A stretch of 17,702 nucleotides of DNA from an uncultured Chiayiivirga sp. Its GTDB lineage: Bacteria; Pseudomonadota; Gammaproteobacteria; Xanthomonadales; Xanthomonadaceae. Made by a program: the position numbers and the translations under genes. The stretch lies in contig CAKSZJ010000035.1 of assembly GCA_934525595.1 (NCBI GenBank), positions 1-17,702 of the forward strand. Reading direction: 5' to 3'. The notes below the pieces were generated by a model. The model saw only the letters and a list, made by a program, of their open reading frames with translations, had not been told where the DNA came from and made no database searches. Positions 7,658-14,650 of this stretch are shown one piece after another; positions within the stretch are counted from its first letter, which is position 1; every line of letters starts with the position of its first letter.

Positions 7658-7903
7658 ATGGAGGTCACCGTTGCCGAGCGTGGGCAGATCACCTTGCCCA
7701 AGGCCGTGCGTGACGCGCTGGGCCTGACCAAGGGCAGCGTGCTGAAGATCGAAGTCGAGGGCGGACGAATCATTCTGCGCAAGAACGTCGACGATGCGAT
7801 CTCGCGGGTCCGTGGCCGGTTCAAGCTGGATGGCTTTTCCAATACCGACGAGGCCATGCGTGCGATTCGCGGTCGCGCTCCCGGCGATCTGCTGGAAATG
7901 TGA
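7658..7903 (+). CDS. vapB: AbrB/MazE-type antitoxin (VapB) of a type II toxin-antitoxin pair
   Basis: An 81-residue antitoxin. Residues 1-48 form the swapped-hairpin AbrB DNA-binding domain: MEVTVAERGQITLPKAVRDA, then LGLTKGSVLKIEVEGGRIIL, with the typical GQITLPKAVR and the GD/GS turn. Residues 49-81 are a charged, probably flexible tail (FSNTDEAMRAIRGRAPGD) of the sort that wraps around and inhibits the VapC active site. The ATG at 7658 was chosen because GGAG (7647-7650) lies 7 bases upstream and the protein then begins right at the domain; a longer in-frame extension to 7445 lacks support and would run through the promoter. The product should repress its own promoter at 7588-7627. The vapC start follows 9 bases after the stop. 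Confidence 0.9.
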   Translation: MEVTVAERGQITLPKAVRDALGLTKGSVLKIEVEGGRIILRKNVDDAISRVRGRFKLDGFSNTDEAMRAIRGRAPGDLLEM

Positions 7904-7912
7904 GGCCAACGC

Positions 7913-8320
7913 GTGATCGCCATCGATTCCTCCGTGTTGCTCGACCTGTTGGCCGACGGACCGGAAGCCGATGCTGCCGAAGTCTGCCTGCGTCAGTCAT
8001 TGAGCGTGGGGCCGGTGGTGATCTGCGATGTGGTGCTGGCGGAAATCTGCACTGCCTTGCGGGATGGTTCCGAAGCCTTGAGTGCGCTCGAGGAAATGAG
8101 CATCCGCTTCGATTCGCTGGAAGCCAAATCCGCGTTGCGTGCCGGCGAGATGCAGCGCCGCTATCGCCAGCGTGGCAGCGGTCATGCACGCACCATTCCC
8201 GATTTCCTGATCGGCGCACATGCCCTGATGCAGTGCGACGGTTTGATCACGCGCGATGACACCTTTTATCGCGATTACTTCAAGGGCTTGAAGCTCATCG
8301 TTCCCAGACCCGTCAACTGA
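7913..8320 (+). CDS. vapC: PIN-domain ribonuclease toxin (VapC)
   Basis: A 135-residue PIN-domain protein spanning the full domain. The acidic metal-binding residues expected for a magnesium-dependent endoribonuclease are present: D5 in IDSSVLLDLL, E44 in VVLAEICTAL, D97 in TIPDFLIGAHAL and D115 in ITRDDTFYRDYF. VapC toxins usually cut tRNA or rRNA to stop translation; the target is not predictable here. The start is GTG at 7913 with TGAGG 7 bases upstream, overlapping the vapB stop, so it is probably translated from the vapB transcript. No residue looks disrupted, so the toxin is likely intact. Only 27 bases separate its stop from the acnB start, with no terminator between. Confidence 0.92.
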   Translation: MIAIDSSVLLDLLADGPEADAAEVCLRQSLSVGPVVICDVVLAEICTALRDGSEALSALEEMSIRFDSLEAKSALRAGEMQRRYRQRGSGHARTIPDFLIGAHALMQCDGLITRDDTFYRDYFKGLKLIVPRPVN

Positions 8321-8347
8321 CCCACCCACCCCGCATCGAGAGACATC

Positions 8348-10927
8348 ATGTTCCTGGAAAGTTACCGCCAACATGTCGCCGAACGCGCCGCGCTCGGCAT
8401 TCCTCCGCTTCCGCTGTCTGCCAGTCAGACGGCCGACGTCATCGAACTGTTGAAGTCGCCTCCAGCCGGCACGGAAACCTTTCTTCTTGATCTCATCACG
8501 AACCGCGTGCCCGCCGGCGTGGATGATGCGGCGATGGTCAAGGCCAGCTACCTCGCCGCCATCGCCTTCGGCAAGGAGATCAATGCACTGATCCCGCGTG
8601 AGAAGGCGACCGAATTGCTTGGCACGATGCTGGGTGGCTACAACGTTGCGCCGCTTATCGAGCTTCTGGATGACGCGGCCGTTGGTGCCATTGCGGCGGA
8701 AGGCCTCAAGCACACCCTGCTGGTGTTCGATGCCTTCCACGACGTGCAGGAGAAGGCCAGGGCCGGCAATGCCAACGCGCAGGCCGTGCTGCAGAGCTGG
8801 GCCGACGCCGAATGGTTCACCAGCCGCCCGGAAGTGCCGCAGAGCCTGACCATCACCGTGTTCAAGGTGCCGGGCGAAACCAATACCGACGACCTGTCGC
8901 CGGCACCCGACGCCACCACCCGCCCGGACATTCCCATGCACGCGCTGGCGATGCTCAAGAACAAGCGTCCCGATGCGCCGTTCTCCCCGGAGGAAGACGG
9001 CAGGCGCGGCCCGATCGGCGACATCCTCAAGCTCAAGGAAAAGGGCCATACCGTGGCCTACGTGGGCGACGTGGTCGGCACCGGCTCCAGCCGCAAGTCC
9101 GCCACCAACAGCGTGCTGTGGTGGACCGGCAACGACATTCCGTTCATCCCCAACAAGCGCGATGGCGGCGTGTGCCTGGGCGGCAAGATCGCGCCGATCT
9201 TCTACAACACCATGGAAGACGCCGGCGCGCTGCCTATCGAGCTGGACGTGAGCCAGATGAATCACGGCGACGTGATCGAGCTGCGCCCCTACGAGGGCAA
9301 GGCGCTGAAGGACGGCAAGGAAATCGCCGCCTTTGCACTCAAGTCCGATGTGCTGCTGGACGAAGCCCGCGCCGGCGGCCGCATCCCGCTGATCATCGGC
9401 CGCGGCCTCACCGCCAAGGCGCGCGAGGCGCTGGGCCTGCCGGCAACCGATCTGTTCCGCCTGCCGGTGGTGCCGCCGGATACCGGCAAGGGTTTCACCC
9501 TGGCGCAGAAGATGGTCGGCCGCGCCTGCGGTCTGCCGGAAGGCCAGGGCATGCGCCCGGGCACCTACTGCGAGCCGAGGATGACCTCGGTCGGCAGCCA
9601 GGACACCACCGGCCCGATGACCCGCGACGAGCTGAAGGACCTGGCCTGCCTGGGCTTCAGCGCCGACCTGGTCATGCAGAGCTTCTGCCATACCGCCGCC
9701 TATCCCAAGCCGGTGGACGTGAAGACCCACCACACCCTGCCCGAATTCATCGCCACGCGCGGTGGCGTCTCGCTGCGTCCCGGCGACGGCATCATCCACA
9801 GCTGGCTCAACCGCATGCTGCTGCCCGACACCGTGGGCACCGGCGGCGACTCGCACACCCGTTTCCCGATCGGCATTTCCTTCCCGGCGGGCTCGGGACT
9901 GGTGGCCTTCGCCGCCGCCACCGGCGTGATGCCGCTGGACATGCCCGAATCGGTCCTGGTGCGCTTCAAGGGCACGATGCAGCCGGGCGTCACCCTGCGC
10001 GACCTGGTGCATGCGATCCCGCTGTACGCGATCCGCCAGGGTCTGCTCACGGTGGAAAAGAAGGGCAAGAAGAACGTCTTTTCCGGCCGCATCCTGGAGA
10101 TCGAGGGCCTGCCCGACCTCAAGATCGAGCAGGCCTTCGAGCTGGCCGATGCGTCGGCGGAGCGCTCCGCGGCGGCCTGCACGGTGCGCCTCAACAAGGC
10201 GCCGGTAATCGAGTATCTCAACAGCAATATCACCCTGTTGAAATGGATGATCGCGCAGGGCTATCAGGATCCTCGCACGCTGCAGCGCCGCATCGAGAAG
10301 ATGGAAGCCTGGCTGGCCGATCCGCAGCTCATGGAGGCCGACCCCGATGCCGAATATGCCGCGGTGATCGAGATCGACCTGGACGACATCGTCGAGCCCA
10401 TCGTCTGCTGTCCGAACGATCCGGATGATGCCAAGACGCTCTCCGACGTGGCCGGCGCGAAGATCGACGAGGTGTTCATCGGCTCGTGCATGACCAACAT
10501 CGGCCACTTCCGTGCCGCCGCCAAGCTGCTCGAAGGCAAGCGCGACCTGCCTGTGCGCCTGTGGATCGCCCCGCCCACCCGCATGGACGAGGCCAAGCTC
10601 ACCGAAGAGGGCCACTACGGCACCTTCGGCGTGGCCGGTGCGCGCACCGAAATGCCCGGCTGCTCGCTGTGCATGGGCAACCAGGCGCAGATCCGCGAAG
10701 GCTCGACCGCCATGTCCACCAGCACCCGCAACTTCCCCAACCGCCTCGGGCGCAACACCGACGTGTACCTGGGTTCGGCGGAATTGTCGGCGATCTGCGC
10801 GACCCTCGGCCGCATCCCGACCCGCGAGGAATACCTCGCCGCCGCTGGCGTGATCAACGCCCAGGGCGACCAGATCTACCGCTACATGAACTTCGACCAG
10901 ATCGAGGAGTACCGCGCGTCGGCCTGA
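8348..10927 (+). CDS. acnB: Bifunctional aconitate hydratase 2 / 2-methylisocitrate dehydratase (AcnB)
   Basis: An 859-residue AcnB (E. coli AcnB is 865), interconverting citrate and isocitrate through cis-aconitate in the TCA cycle, in the cytoplasm; many AcnBs also act on 2-methylcitrate intermediates. The order is the AcnB-specific one: helical HEAT-like N-terminus (about 1-160), swivel domain (about 165-370, with [20 protein letters not shown] and [20 protein letters not shown]), then the catalytic aconitase core. The 4Fe-4S ligands are C714 ([11 protein letters not shown]), C772 and C775 ([12 protein letters not shown]), matching E. coli C710/C769/C772. The active-site [13 protein letters not shown] motif follows. 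The ATG at 8348 has a weak GAGAGA upstream. The gene follows vapC by 27 bp, so it is either read from the vap promoter or has its own promoter within vapC. Its C-terminus (RASA) differs from that of the duplicated fragment at 14235-14441. Confidence 0.98.
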   Translation: MFLESYRQHVAERAALGIPPLPLSASQTADVIELLKSPPAGTETFLLDLITNRVPAGVDDAAMVKASYLAAIAFGKEINALIPREKATELLGTMLGGYNVAPLIELLDDAAVGAIAAEGLKHTLLVFDAFHDVQEKARAGNANAQAVLQSWADAEWFTSRPEVPQSLTITVFKVPGETNTDDLSPAPDATTRPDIPMHALAMLKNKRPDAPFSPEEDGRRGPIGDILKLKEKGHTVAYVGDVVGTGSSRKSATNSVLWWTGNDIPFIPNKRDGGVCLGGKIAPIFYNTMEDAGALPIELDVSQMNHGDVIELRPYEGKALKDGKEIAAFALKSDVLLDEARAGGRIPLIIGRGLTAKAREALGLPATDLFRLPVVPPDTGKGFTLAQKMVGRACGLPEGQGMRPGTYCEPRMTSVGSQDTTGPMTRDELKDLACLGFSADLVMQSFCHTAAYPKPVDVKTHHTLPEFIATRGGVSLRPGDGIIHSWLNRMLLPDTVGTGGDSHTRFPIGISFPAGSGLVAFAAATGVMPLDMPESVLVRFKGTMQPGVTLRDLVHAIPLYAIRQGLLTVEKKGKKNVFSGRILEIEGLPDLKIEQAFELADASAERSAAACTVRLNKAPVIEYLNSNITLLKWMIAQGYQDPRTLQRRIEKMEAWLADPQLMEADPDAEYAAVIEIDLDDIVEPIVCCPNDPDDAKTLSDVAGAKIDEVFIGSCMTNIGHFRAAAKLLEGKRDLPVRLWIAPPTRMDEAKLTEEGHYGTFGVAGARTEMPGCSLCMGNQAQIREGSTAMSTSTRNFPNRLGRNTDVYLGSAELSAICATLGRIPTREEYLAAAGVINAQGDQIYRYMNFDQIEEYRASA

Positions 10928-10954
10928 GCGCTGGCGACAGTCGATTGACCCGCA

Positions 10955-10980
10955 CGAGCCCGGCAGCGATGCCGGGCTCG
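10955..10980 (+). terminator. acnB terminator hairpin (no T-tract)
   Basis: A perfect 10-bp stem CGAGCCCGGC / GCCGGGCTCG with a six-base loop AGCGAT, 27 bases after the acnB stop. No run of T follows, so it may protect the mRNA 3' end or work with other factors instead of being a textbook intrinsic terminator. Only the hairpin is certain. Confidence 0.6.
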
Positions 10981-11061
10981 ACGCTGAGCACGGCCGCCCG
11001 TTGATGGAGTCGAAGGCGTCGAGATCCCGGCTCAACGCCGTCGGAAGGCAGGGCACTCGGA

Positions 11062-11103
11062 CAAGCGCAGCGGGTACGAGGAGCACATCGGGCAAGCGCA
11101 GCG
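11062..11103. repeat. Short direct repeat downstream of acnB
   Basis: CAAGCGCAGCG occurs at 11062-11072 and again at 11093-11103 (31-base period, with CGG just before both copies separated by one base). It sits in the non-coding-looking stretch between acnB and the minus-strand remnant. Function is unknown, and it may be chance or a trace of the rearrangement. Confidence 0.4.
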
Positions 11104-11422
11104 CAAACCTGCGCGCCTACAACACGACCTTCCATATCAATGCCTTGATCGATCCGACCGAGCAATGGGAGCAAAGGGGGCATGCCTTCCAGCAGCGCCG
11201 CGTCCGGTGCCCAGCGAACGTGATCGGCAGGCGCGTGGAAGGCGGCATCCTGCCAGCCGACGCGTGCTCGTGCCCATGGGTGCGAGCCGGCTGCGCGACT
11301 GGCGGGCGGCACGATGGTTATCGGGGCGAGCGCCAGCAACAGCGGAATGGAATGCGATTTCATCTCTGGACTCCGTGACGAGCAGGGAAAGCCTGATGCC
11401 AGGCCAGGCATGTCTGCGGTCC

Positions 11423-11438
11423 CATGATCGGGATCATG
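11423..11438 (-). promoter_or_regulatory. FNR/CRP-family-type palindrome upstream of the secreted-protein remnant
   Basis: CATGATCGGGATCATG is a perfect inverted repeat (7-bp arms, GG centre). It contains TGAT-N4-ATCA, the core of FNR/Anr/Dnr operators, although the outer bases are A/T instead of the consensus T/A. It lies about 67 bases (centre) upstream of the ATG at 11363, a workable distance for an activator site. No convincing -10 box was found. Confidence 0.45.
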
Positions 11439-11508
11439 TCGGGTGGCATTCACGGTTTCGCCAGGAATGAGGCCGCGGCACCTGGCATGGCGGGCGCGCG
11501 CCCAAGCC

Positions 11509-14087
11509 TCAGGACGGCGGGTTTTCGAGCAGTGCGCGCCGTACCGCTTCCGGTGGCAGCGAGCCGACCGATGAAAGATGCCCGGAATCGAGCATCTCCG
11601 GCAGACGGTGCCGCCAGTCTGGCGGCAGCGCCGTATGGATACTTCCTGCAGTTCGCGGGTGCGCGTCGCGACGTGACGCTCGAGCTCGTGCTGGCGCTTG
11701 CGCAGCCAGCGGGTGCGCTGGTGGATCAACGTGTTCACCAACGCGCCCAGCAGGATCACGGCACCAATCCGCGTCCACCAGGTTTGCCACCAGGCCGGCT
11801 CCACCCACAACGGTATCGACAGGGAACGATTGTCGAAGCGTCCGGAGCGGTTGCTGCTGCGTAGTTCGAAGCGGTAATCGCCCGGCGCGAGATTGGCAAA
11901 GGTCGCGACACGGTAGTCGGCGTCCACTTCGGTCCAGTTCTCACTTTCGCCCAGCAGGCGATAGGCGTAGCGGATCCGGTCGGGAGCGTTGTAGTCGAGC
12001 GCGGCAAACTCGATGGCGAGGCTGCGTTGGCCCGGGGTGAGGATCAGCCCGTCCTGTCCGTATGCCTGGGGAGCGGCGACGCCGTCGATGCGCAGGTCGG
12101 TGATGGCAAGCGGTGGGGTGTTTTCGGAGAAGTGGAACTGCTCGGGCAGGATCGCCAGAAGGGACTGGGTGCCACCAAACAGCAGGATGCCGTCGCGGGT
12201 CTTGGCGTAGGCACGGAACCAGGGCGAGCCCAGCTCCGCGCCATCGCTTGGGCCCAGCGTGAGGACCCGGCCAAGGGTGGGATCCAGGACATGGTTCTGG
12301 GTCCACAGGCGACTCTGGCTATCGTGCAGCAGGTTGGCTCCGAAGGGGCGGCCCGGCAGGTCGTACTTCTGGCTGATGGACTCGACCCGTTCGTTCCCGT
12401 CGGCATCGATGCGCACGCGAAACAGGCCCGATGGTGTGTCGAACCAGACGCTGTCGTCCGCAGCGACAAGCAGGCCGAGTACATCCGGGTTGTATCCGCG
12501 TGCCGGGTGAGCGGCCAGGACCCGGCGAGGCTCCGCCTCCGGGGGGTCGAGCAGGGCGAGACCGGACTCACCGCCGATCCACAGGCGTCCGGCTGAATCG
12601 AAGGACAGAGCGTTGATGTCGCCGCGCAGCGGGGTGTTCACATCGCCGTGCTTGCGTTCCAGTTGCGTGGTGCCGGGTCGACGCCGCCACAGGCCGTCTT
12701 CGGTGGCGAGCCACAGGCCGCCAGCGGGGTCGGCGAGCAGGCGCCGCACGCGCCCCCCCTCCAGTGCGAACGATTGCAGCGGAGCACCCTCGGTGGCACG
12801 GCGGAACACGCCGGCGTCGCTGCCGATCCACAGGGCACCATCGACGGTTTCCGCCAGGCCAGTGATGCGGACGCCGCGCAGTAGCGGCTGTCCGCTCGCA
12901 TCACGCAACGCACCGAGGGGGCGCAGTTGGGCGTCGAGCACCGCGATGCCCCGGTCCTGGGTGCCCAGCAGGATACGTCCGTCGGCGAGCACGGTGATGG
13001 CGCGCACGTTCAGATCGTCGGGCGCGTTGTCCACCTCGGCAAAGGCAAGACGGTCGCGCAGCCGGAAGGCCGTGTTGAGCGAATTGTGTCGCTGCACGCC
13101 GCCGTAGCTTCCCACCCAGAACTGTCCGCCGCGATCGCGCAGCAGGGCGCGGACTTCACCGCTGGCCAGCGAGACCGGGTTGCCGGGCTGATGCCGCAGG
13201 CGGTACAGCAGGTGACCATCGCTGGCGGCACGGACTTCCACACCGCTGGCGCGGCCGATCCAGAGTTGATCCGGACTCGCCTGGAGCATGGCGTACACCG
13301 AGGCGGCGCTGGTTTCCGGCGAGTCTGGCGTCACTGCCTGCGGTGCGAGGCCATCGGCGGGAGTGCGCCAGAGCCGACCTTCGCGGGTGCCGATCCACAC
13401 GTACCCGTCATCGGCTTCGAACAGCATGGTGACGCTTGTGTTCGACCCGTCGAGCGCAATGGGTGCAAGCCTTGTCTCGCCCGGGGCGAGACGTGCCAGC
13501 CCACCCCAGCTGCCCACCCACAGCGTACCGTGGCGGTCGATCAGGAGGCATTCGATGCGGACTTCCGGCAGGCTCCCCTGACCACTGAGGGCAACCCGTT
13601 TCAATTCCCCGTCGCGGCTGCGCACGAGCAACCCCTGATCATCGGTACCGATCCACAGCTGGCCTTGCGAATCCATCGCCAGCGCGTTGACCGAGAACGA
13701 GGCCGGCATCACTGCGCTGGTATCGACCGGCAGCAGGCGATCAGTGCCCGGTTCGTAACGGGCCAGGCCGACGAAATCGGTGCCGACCCACAATGCTCCG
13801 TCGCGGTCGGCCAGCAGCGAGCGCACGAACAGCGAGGTGTCGTCCGGGGCGGTGCTCCAGCGGTTGCCATAGAGGCGGAAGCGGTGGCCATCGAAACGCA
13901 CCAGGCCGCGCGCCGTTCCCATCCAGATGAAACCAGTACTGTCCTCGGCCAGTGCCGTGACAACGCTGCTCGGCAGGCCGGTGCCTGCGGTCGCAAAACG
14001 TGGCGGGTCAGCGGGAATGTTCTGCGCCAATGCCGTCAAGTACGGCAGCAAGGCCAGCAGGAGCAGGGCGAGAACACGTGAAGTCAT
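11509..14087 (-). pseudogene. Two-component-regulator beta-propeller sensor, output domain missing
   Basis: Starts at the ATG at 14087 with a signal peptide (MTSRVLALLLLALLPYLTAL-AQ). About 14 propeller repeats follow (for example GFIWMGTARGLVRFDG, ALWVGTDFVGLARY, QLWIGTDDQGL, TLWVGSWGGLARL and RLWIGGESGLALL), forming a two-bladed-set periplasmic sensor as in BACTOVOR/HTCS-type receptors. A Y_Y_Y domain comes next (about 660-762: IEFAALDYNAPDRIRYAYRL, LAPGDYRFELRSSN), then a transmembrane helix (about 770-790) and a coiled coil ending HVATRTRELQE at residue 815 (11643). Family members then carry a GGDEF or a histidine kinase/receiver module, and none is present here. Beyond 11643 this frame turns to nonsense, open as far as 10854. 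A different frame gives a protein-like tail, LPPDWRHRLPEMLDSGHLSS then PEAVRRALLENPPS, with a stop at 11509. I infer an internal deletion with a frameshift. The periplasmic half may still be made, but it could not signal in the usual way. Confidence 0.75.
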
Positions 14088-14124
14088 GCTGCATGGTATC
14101 GCCTCGACGCATGCCGCGGATCGC

Positions 14125-14153
14125 CCGGCACGGCCGGCCATCCGACGTGCCGG
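14125..14153. repeat. Inverted repeat upstream of the propeller gene
   Basis: CCGGCACG (14125-14132) and CGTGCCGG (14146-14153) form 8-bp arms with a 13-base spacer, 38 bases upstream of the propeller start. It could be an operator for that gene, but G+C-rich repeats of this size are common. The rest of 14088-14234 shows no gene. GGCAACCAGGCG at 14160-14171 also occurs in acnB just upstream of the duplicated part and may mark the decayed edge of the copy. Confidence 0.3.
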
Positions 14154-14234
14154 AGAGGGCGGCAACCAGGCGGGGTTAGTGTCGTTCGACAACCAACATC
14201 GGCTCTTCGCAGGGGGCGCAGAACGCCCATTTCC

Positions 14235-14441
14235 AACAACCGCCTTGGCCGCAATACCAGCGTGTACCCGGGTTCGGCGGAACTGGCGGCGATCTGCTCG
14301 CGCCTCGGGCGCATCCCGACCCGCGAGGAATGCCTCGCCGACGTCGGCGTGATCAACGCCAAGGGCAACCAGATCTACCGCTACATGAACTTCGACCAGA
14401 TCGAGGAGTACCGCGAGGTAGCGGAAACCGTGGAGGCATAG
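14235..14441 (+). pseudogene. acnB: Decayed second copy of the acnB 3' end
   Basis: In frame this reads [20 protein letters not shown], then [20 protein letters not shown], then [20 protein letters not shown], with stop TAG at 14441. By hand alignment, 14241-14414 matches acnB 10742-10915 at 156 of 174 bases, including a run of 48 identical bases (14368-14415 against 10869-10916). Ten of the fifteen changed codons alter the amino acid (including L to P and Y to C), and the alignment breaks with an indel just upstream, so this is not a working gene. Its C-terminus is longer than that of the intact gene (EVAETVEA instead of ASA). There is no start codon or body: the remaining ~790 residues of acnB are absent. 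It is in the same orientation as acnB, so the two ends flank 10928-14234 as direct repeats. Confidence 0.88.
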
Positions 14442-14455
14442 GCATCCATTCCTGC

Positions 14456-14501
14456 CATGAAACCACGAAGCCCGGCCCTGTGCTGGGCTTCGTGGTTCAT
14501 G
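14456..14501 (+). terminator. Strong hairpin downstream of the acnB fragment
   Basis: The arms at 14461-14476 (AACCACGAAGCCCGGC) and 14482-14497 pair over 16 bp with one G-U wobble and a CCTGT loop. CATG on each side (14456-14459, 14498-14501) extends the stem past a single bulge. No T-tract follows. It sits 14 bases after the fragment's stop, so it may be the original acnB terminator left behind with the old 3' end. Confidence 0.6.
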
Positions 14502-14531
14502 GGGATGGCAGCAGCGGGGGAAAACCCGAAG

Positions 14532-14562
14532 TTCAACTGTCGGACCATGAGTGCAGTATGAT
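14532..14562 (+). promoter_or_regulatory. Predicted sigma-70-type promoter of the IPTL-CTERM-like protein gene
   Basis: TATGAT at 14557-14562 is a 5-of-6 match to the -10 box. TTCAAC at 14532-14537 is a weak -35 with a 19-base spacer. Transcription would begin near 14569, giving an ~80-base leader to the ATG at 14651. No other good -10 was seen between 14442 and 14650. Confidence 0.4.
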
Positions 14563-14573
14563 GAACGCGTCTT

Positions 14574-14587
14574 GCCGCAGCTGCGGC
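14574..14587. promoter_or_regulatory. Perfect 14-bp palindrome in the leader
   Basis: GCCGCAGCTGCGGC is a perfect palindrome just downstream of the predicted transcription start. It may be an operator overlapping the initial transcribed region or simply a small mRNA hairpin. No regulator is assigned. Confidence 0.35.
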
Positions 14588-14650
14588 GCACCCGCGTTCG
14601 GTCAGCGCATTCCACTGATCCGCAGCATTTATCCTTGGGGGGGGCAACCG

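Larger units (their letters stand above)
10854..11363 (-). pseudogene. Possible secreted-protein gene remnant, unrecognised
   Basis: I do not recognise this product. The ATG at 11363 has GGAG 7 bases upstream and opens with a plausible signal peptide (MKSHSIPLLLALAPITIVPP then ASRA). A sensible-looking mature segment follows, including ARARVGWQDAAFHAPADHV, RWAPDAALLEGMPPLLPLLG and RIDQGIDMEGRVV. After about residue 92 (near 11087) the sequence becomes Arg/Ser/Cys-rich and unlike protein. The frame stays open only by virtue of GC content, running through the acnB hairpin to a stop at 10854 inside the acnB coding region. I therefore read it as the 5' part of a gene whose 3' part was lost at the acnB boundary. 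An FNR-like palindrome lies 60 bases upstream. It shares a reading frame with the propeller gene upstream but is a separate unit. Confidence 0.35.

Noticed and set aside
7997..11095. A 1032-residue minus-strand open frame opposite vapC and acnB
   Set aside because: It is the mirror of the acnB codon pattern. Its translation is rich in His/Gln/Arg/Gly with no domain, and acnB itself is unquestionable on the plus strand.
11001..11378. A 125-codon plus-strand ORF after acnB
   Set aside because: No Shine-Dalgarno, a basic low-quality translation, and it lies opposite the better-supported minus-strand start at 11363.
11609..11627. TGCCGCCAG-T-CTGGCGGCA inverted repeat as a terminator
   Set aside because: It lies within the protein-like tail of the propeller gene (LPPDWRH codons) and has no T-run, so coding bias explains it.
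12927..14081. A 384-codon plus-strand frame opposite the propeller gene
   Set aside because: It repeats the propeller periodicity in antisense and has no recognisable domain or start signal.
14330..14650. N-terminal extension of the sorting-tail protein
   Set aside because: It would run through the acnB fragment in a wrong frame, the strong hairpin and the predicted promoter, and would bury the signal peptide that begins at 14651.
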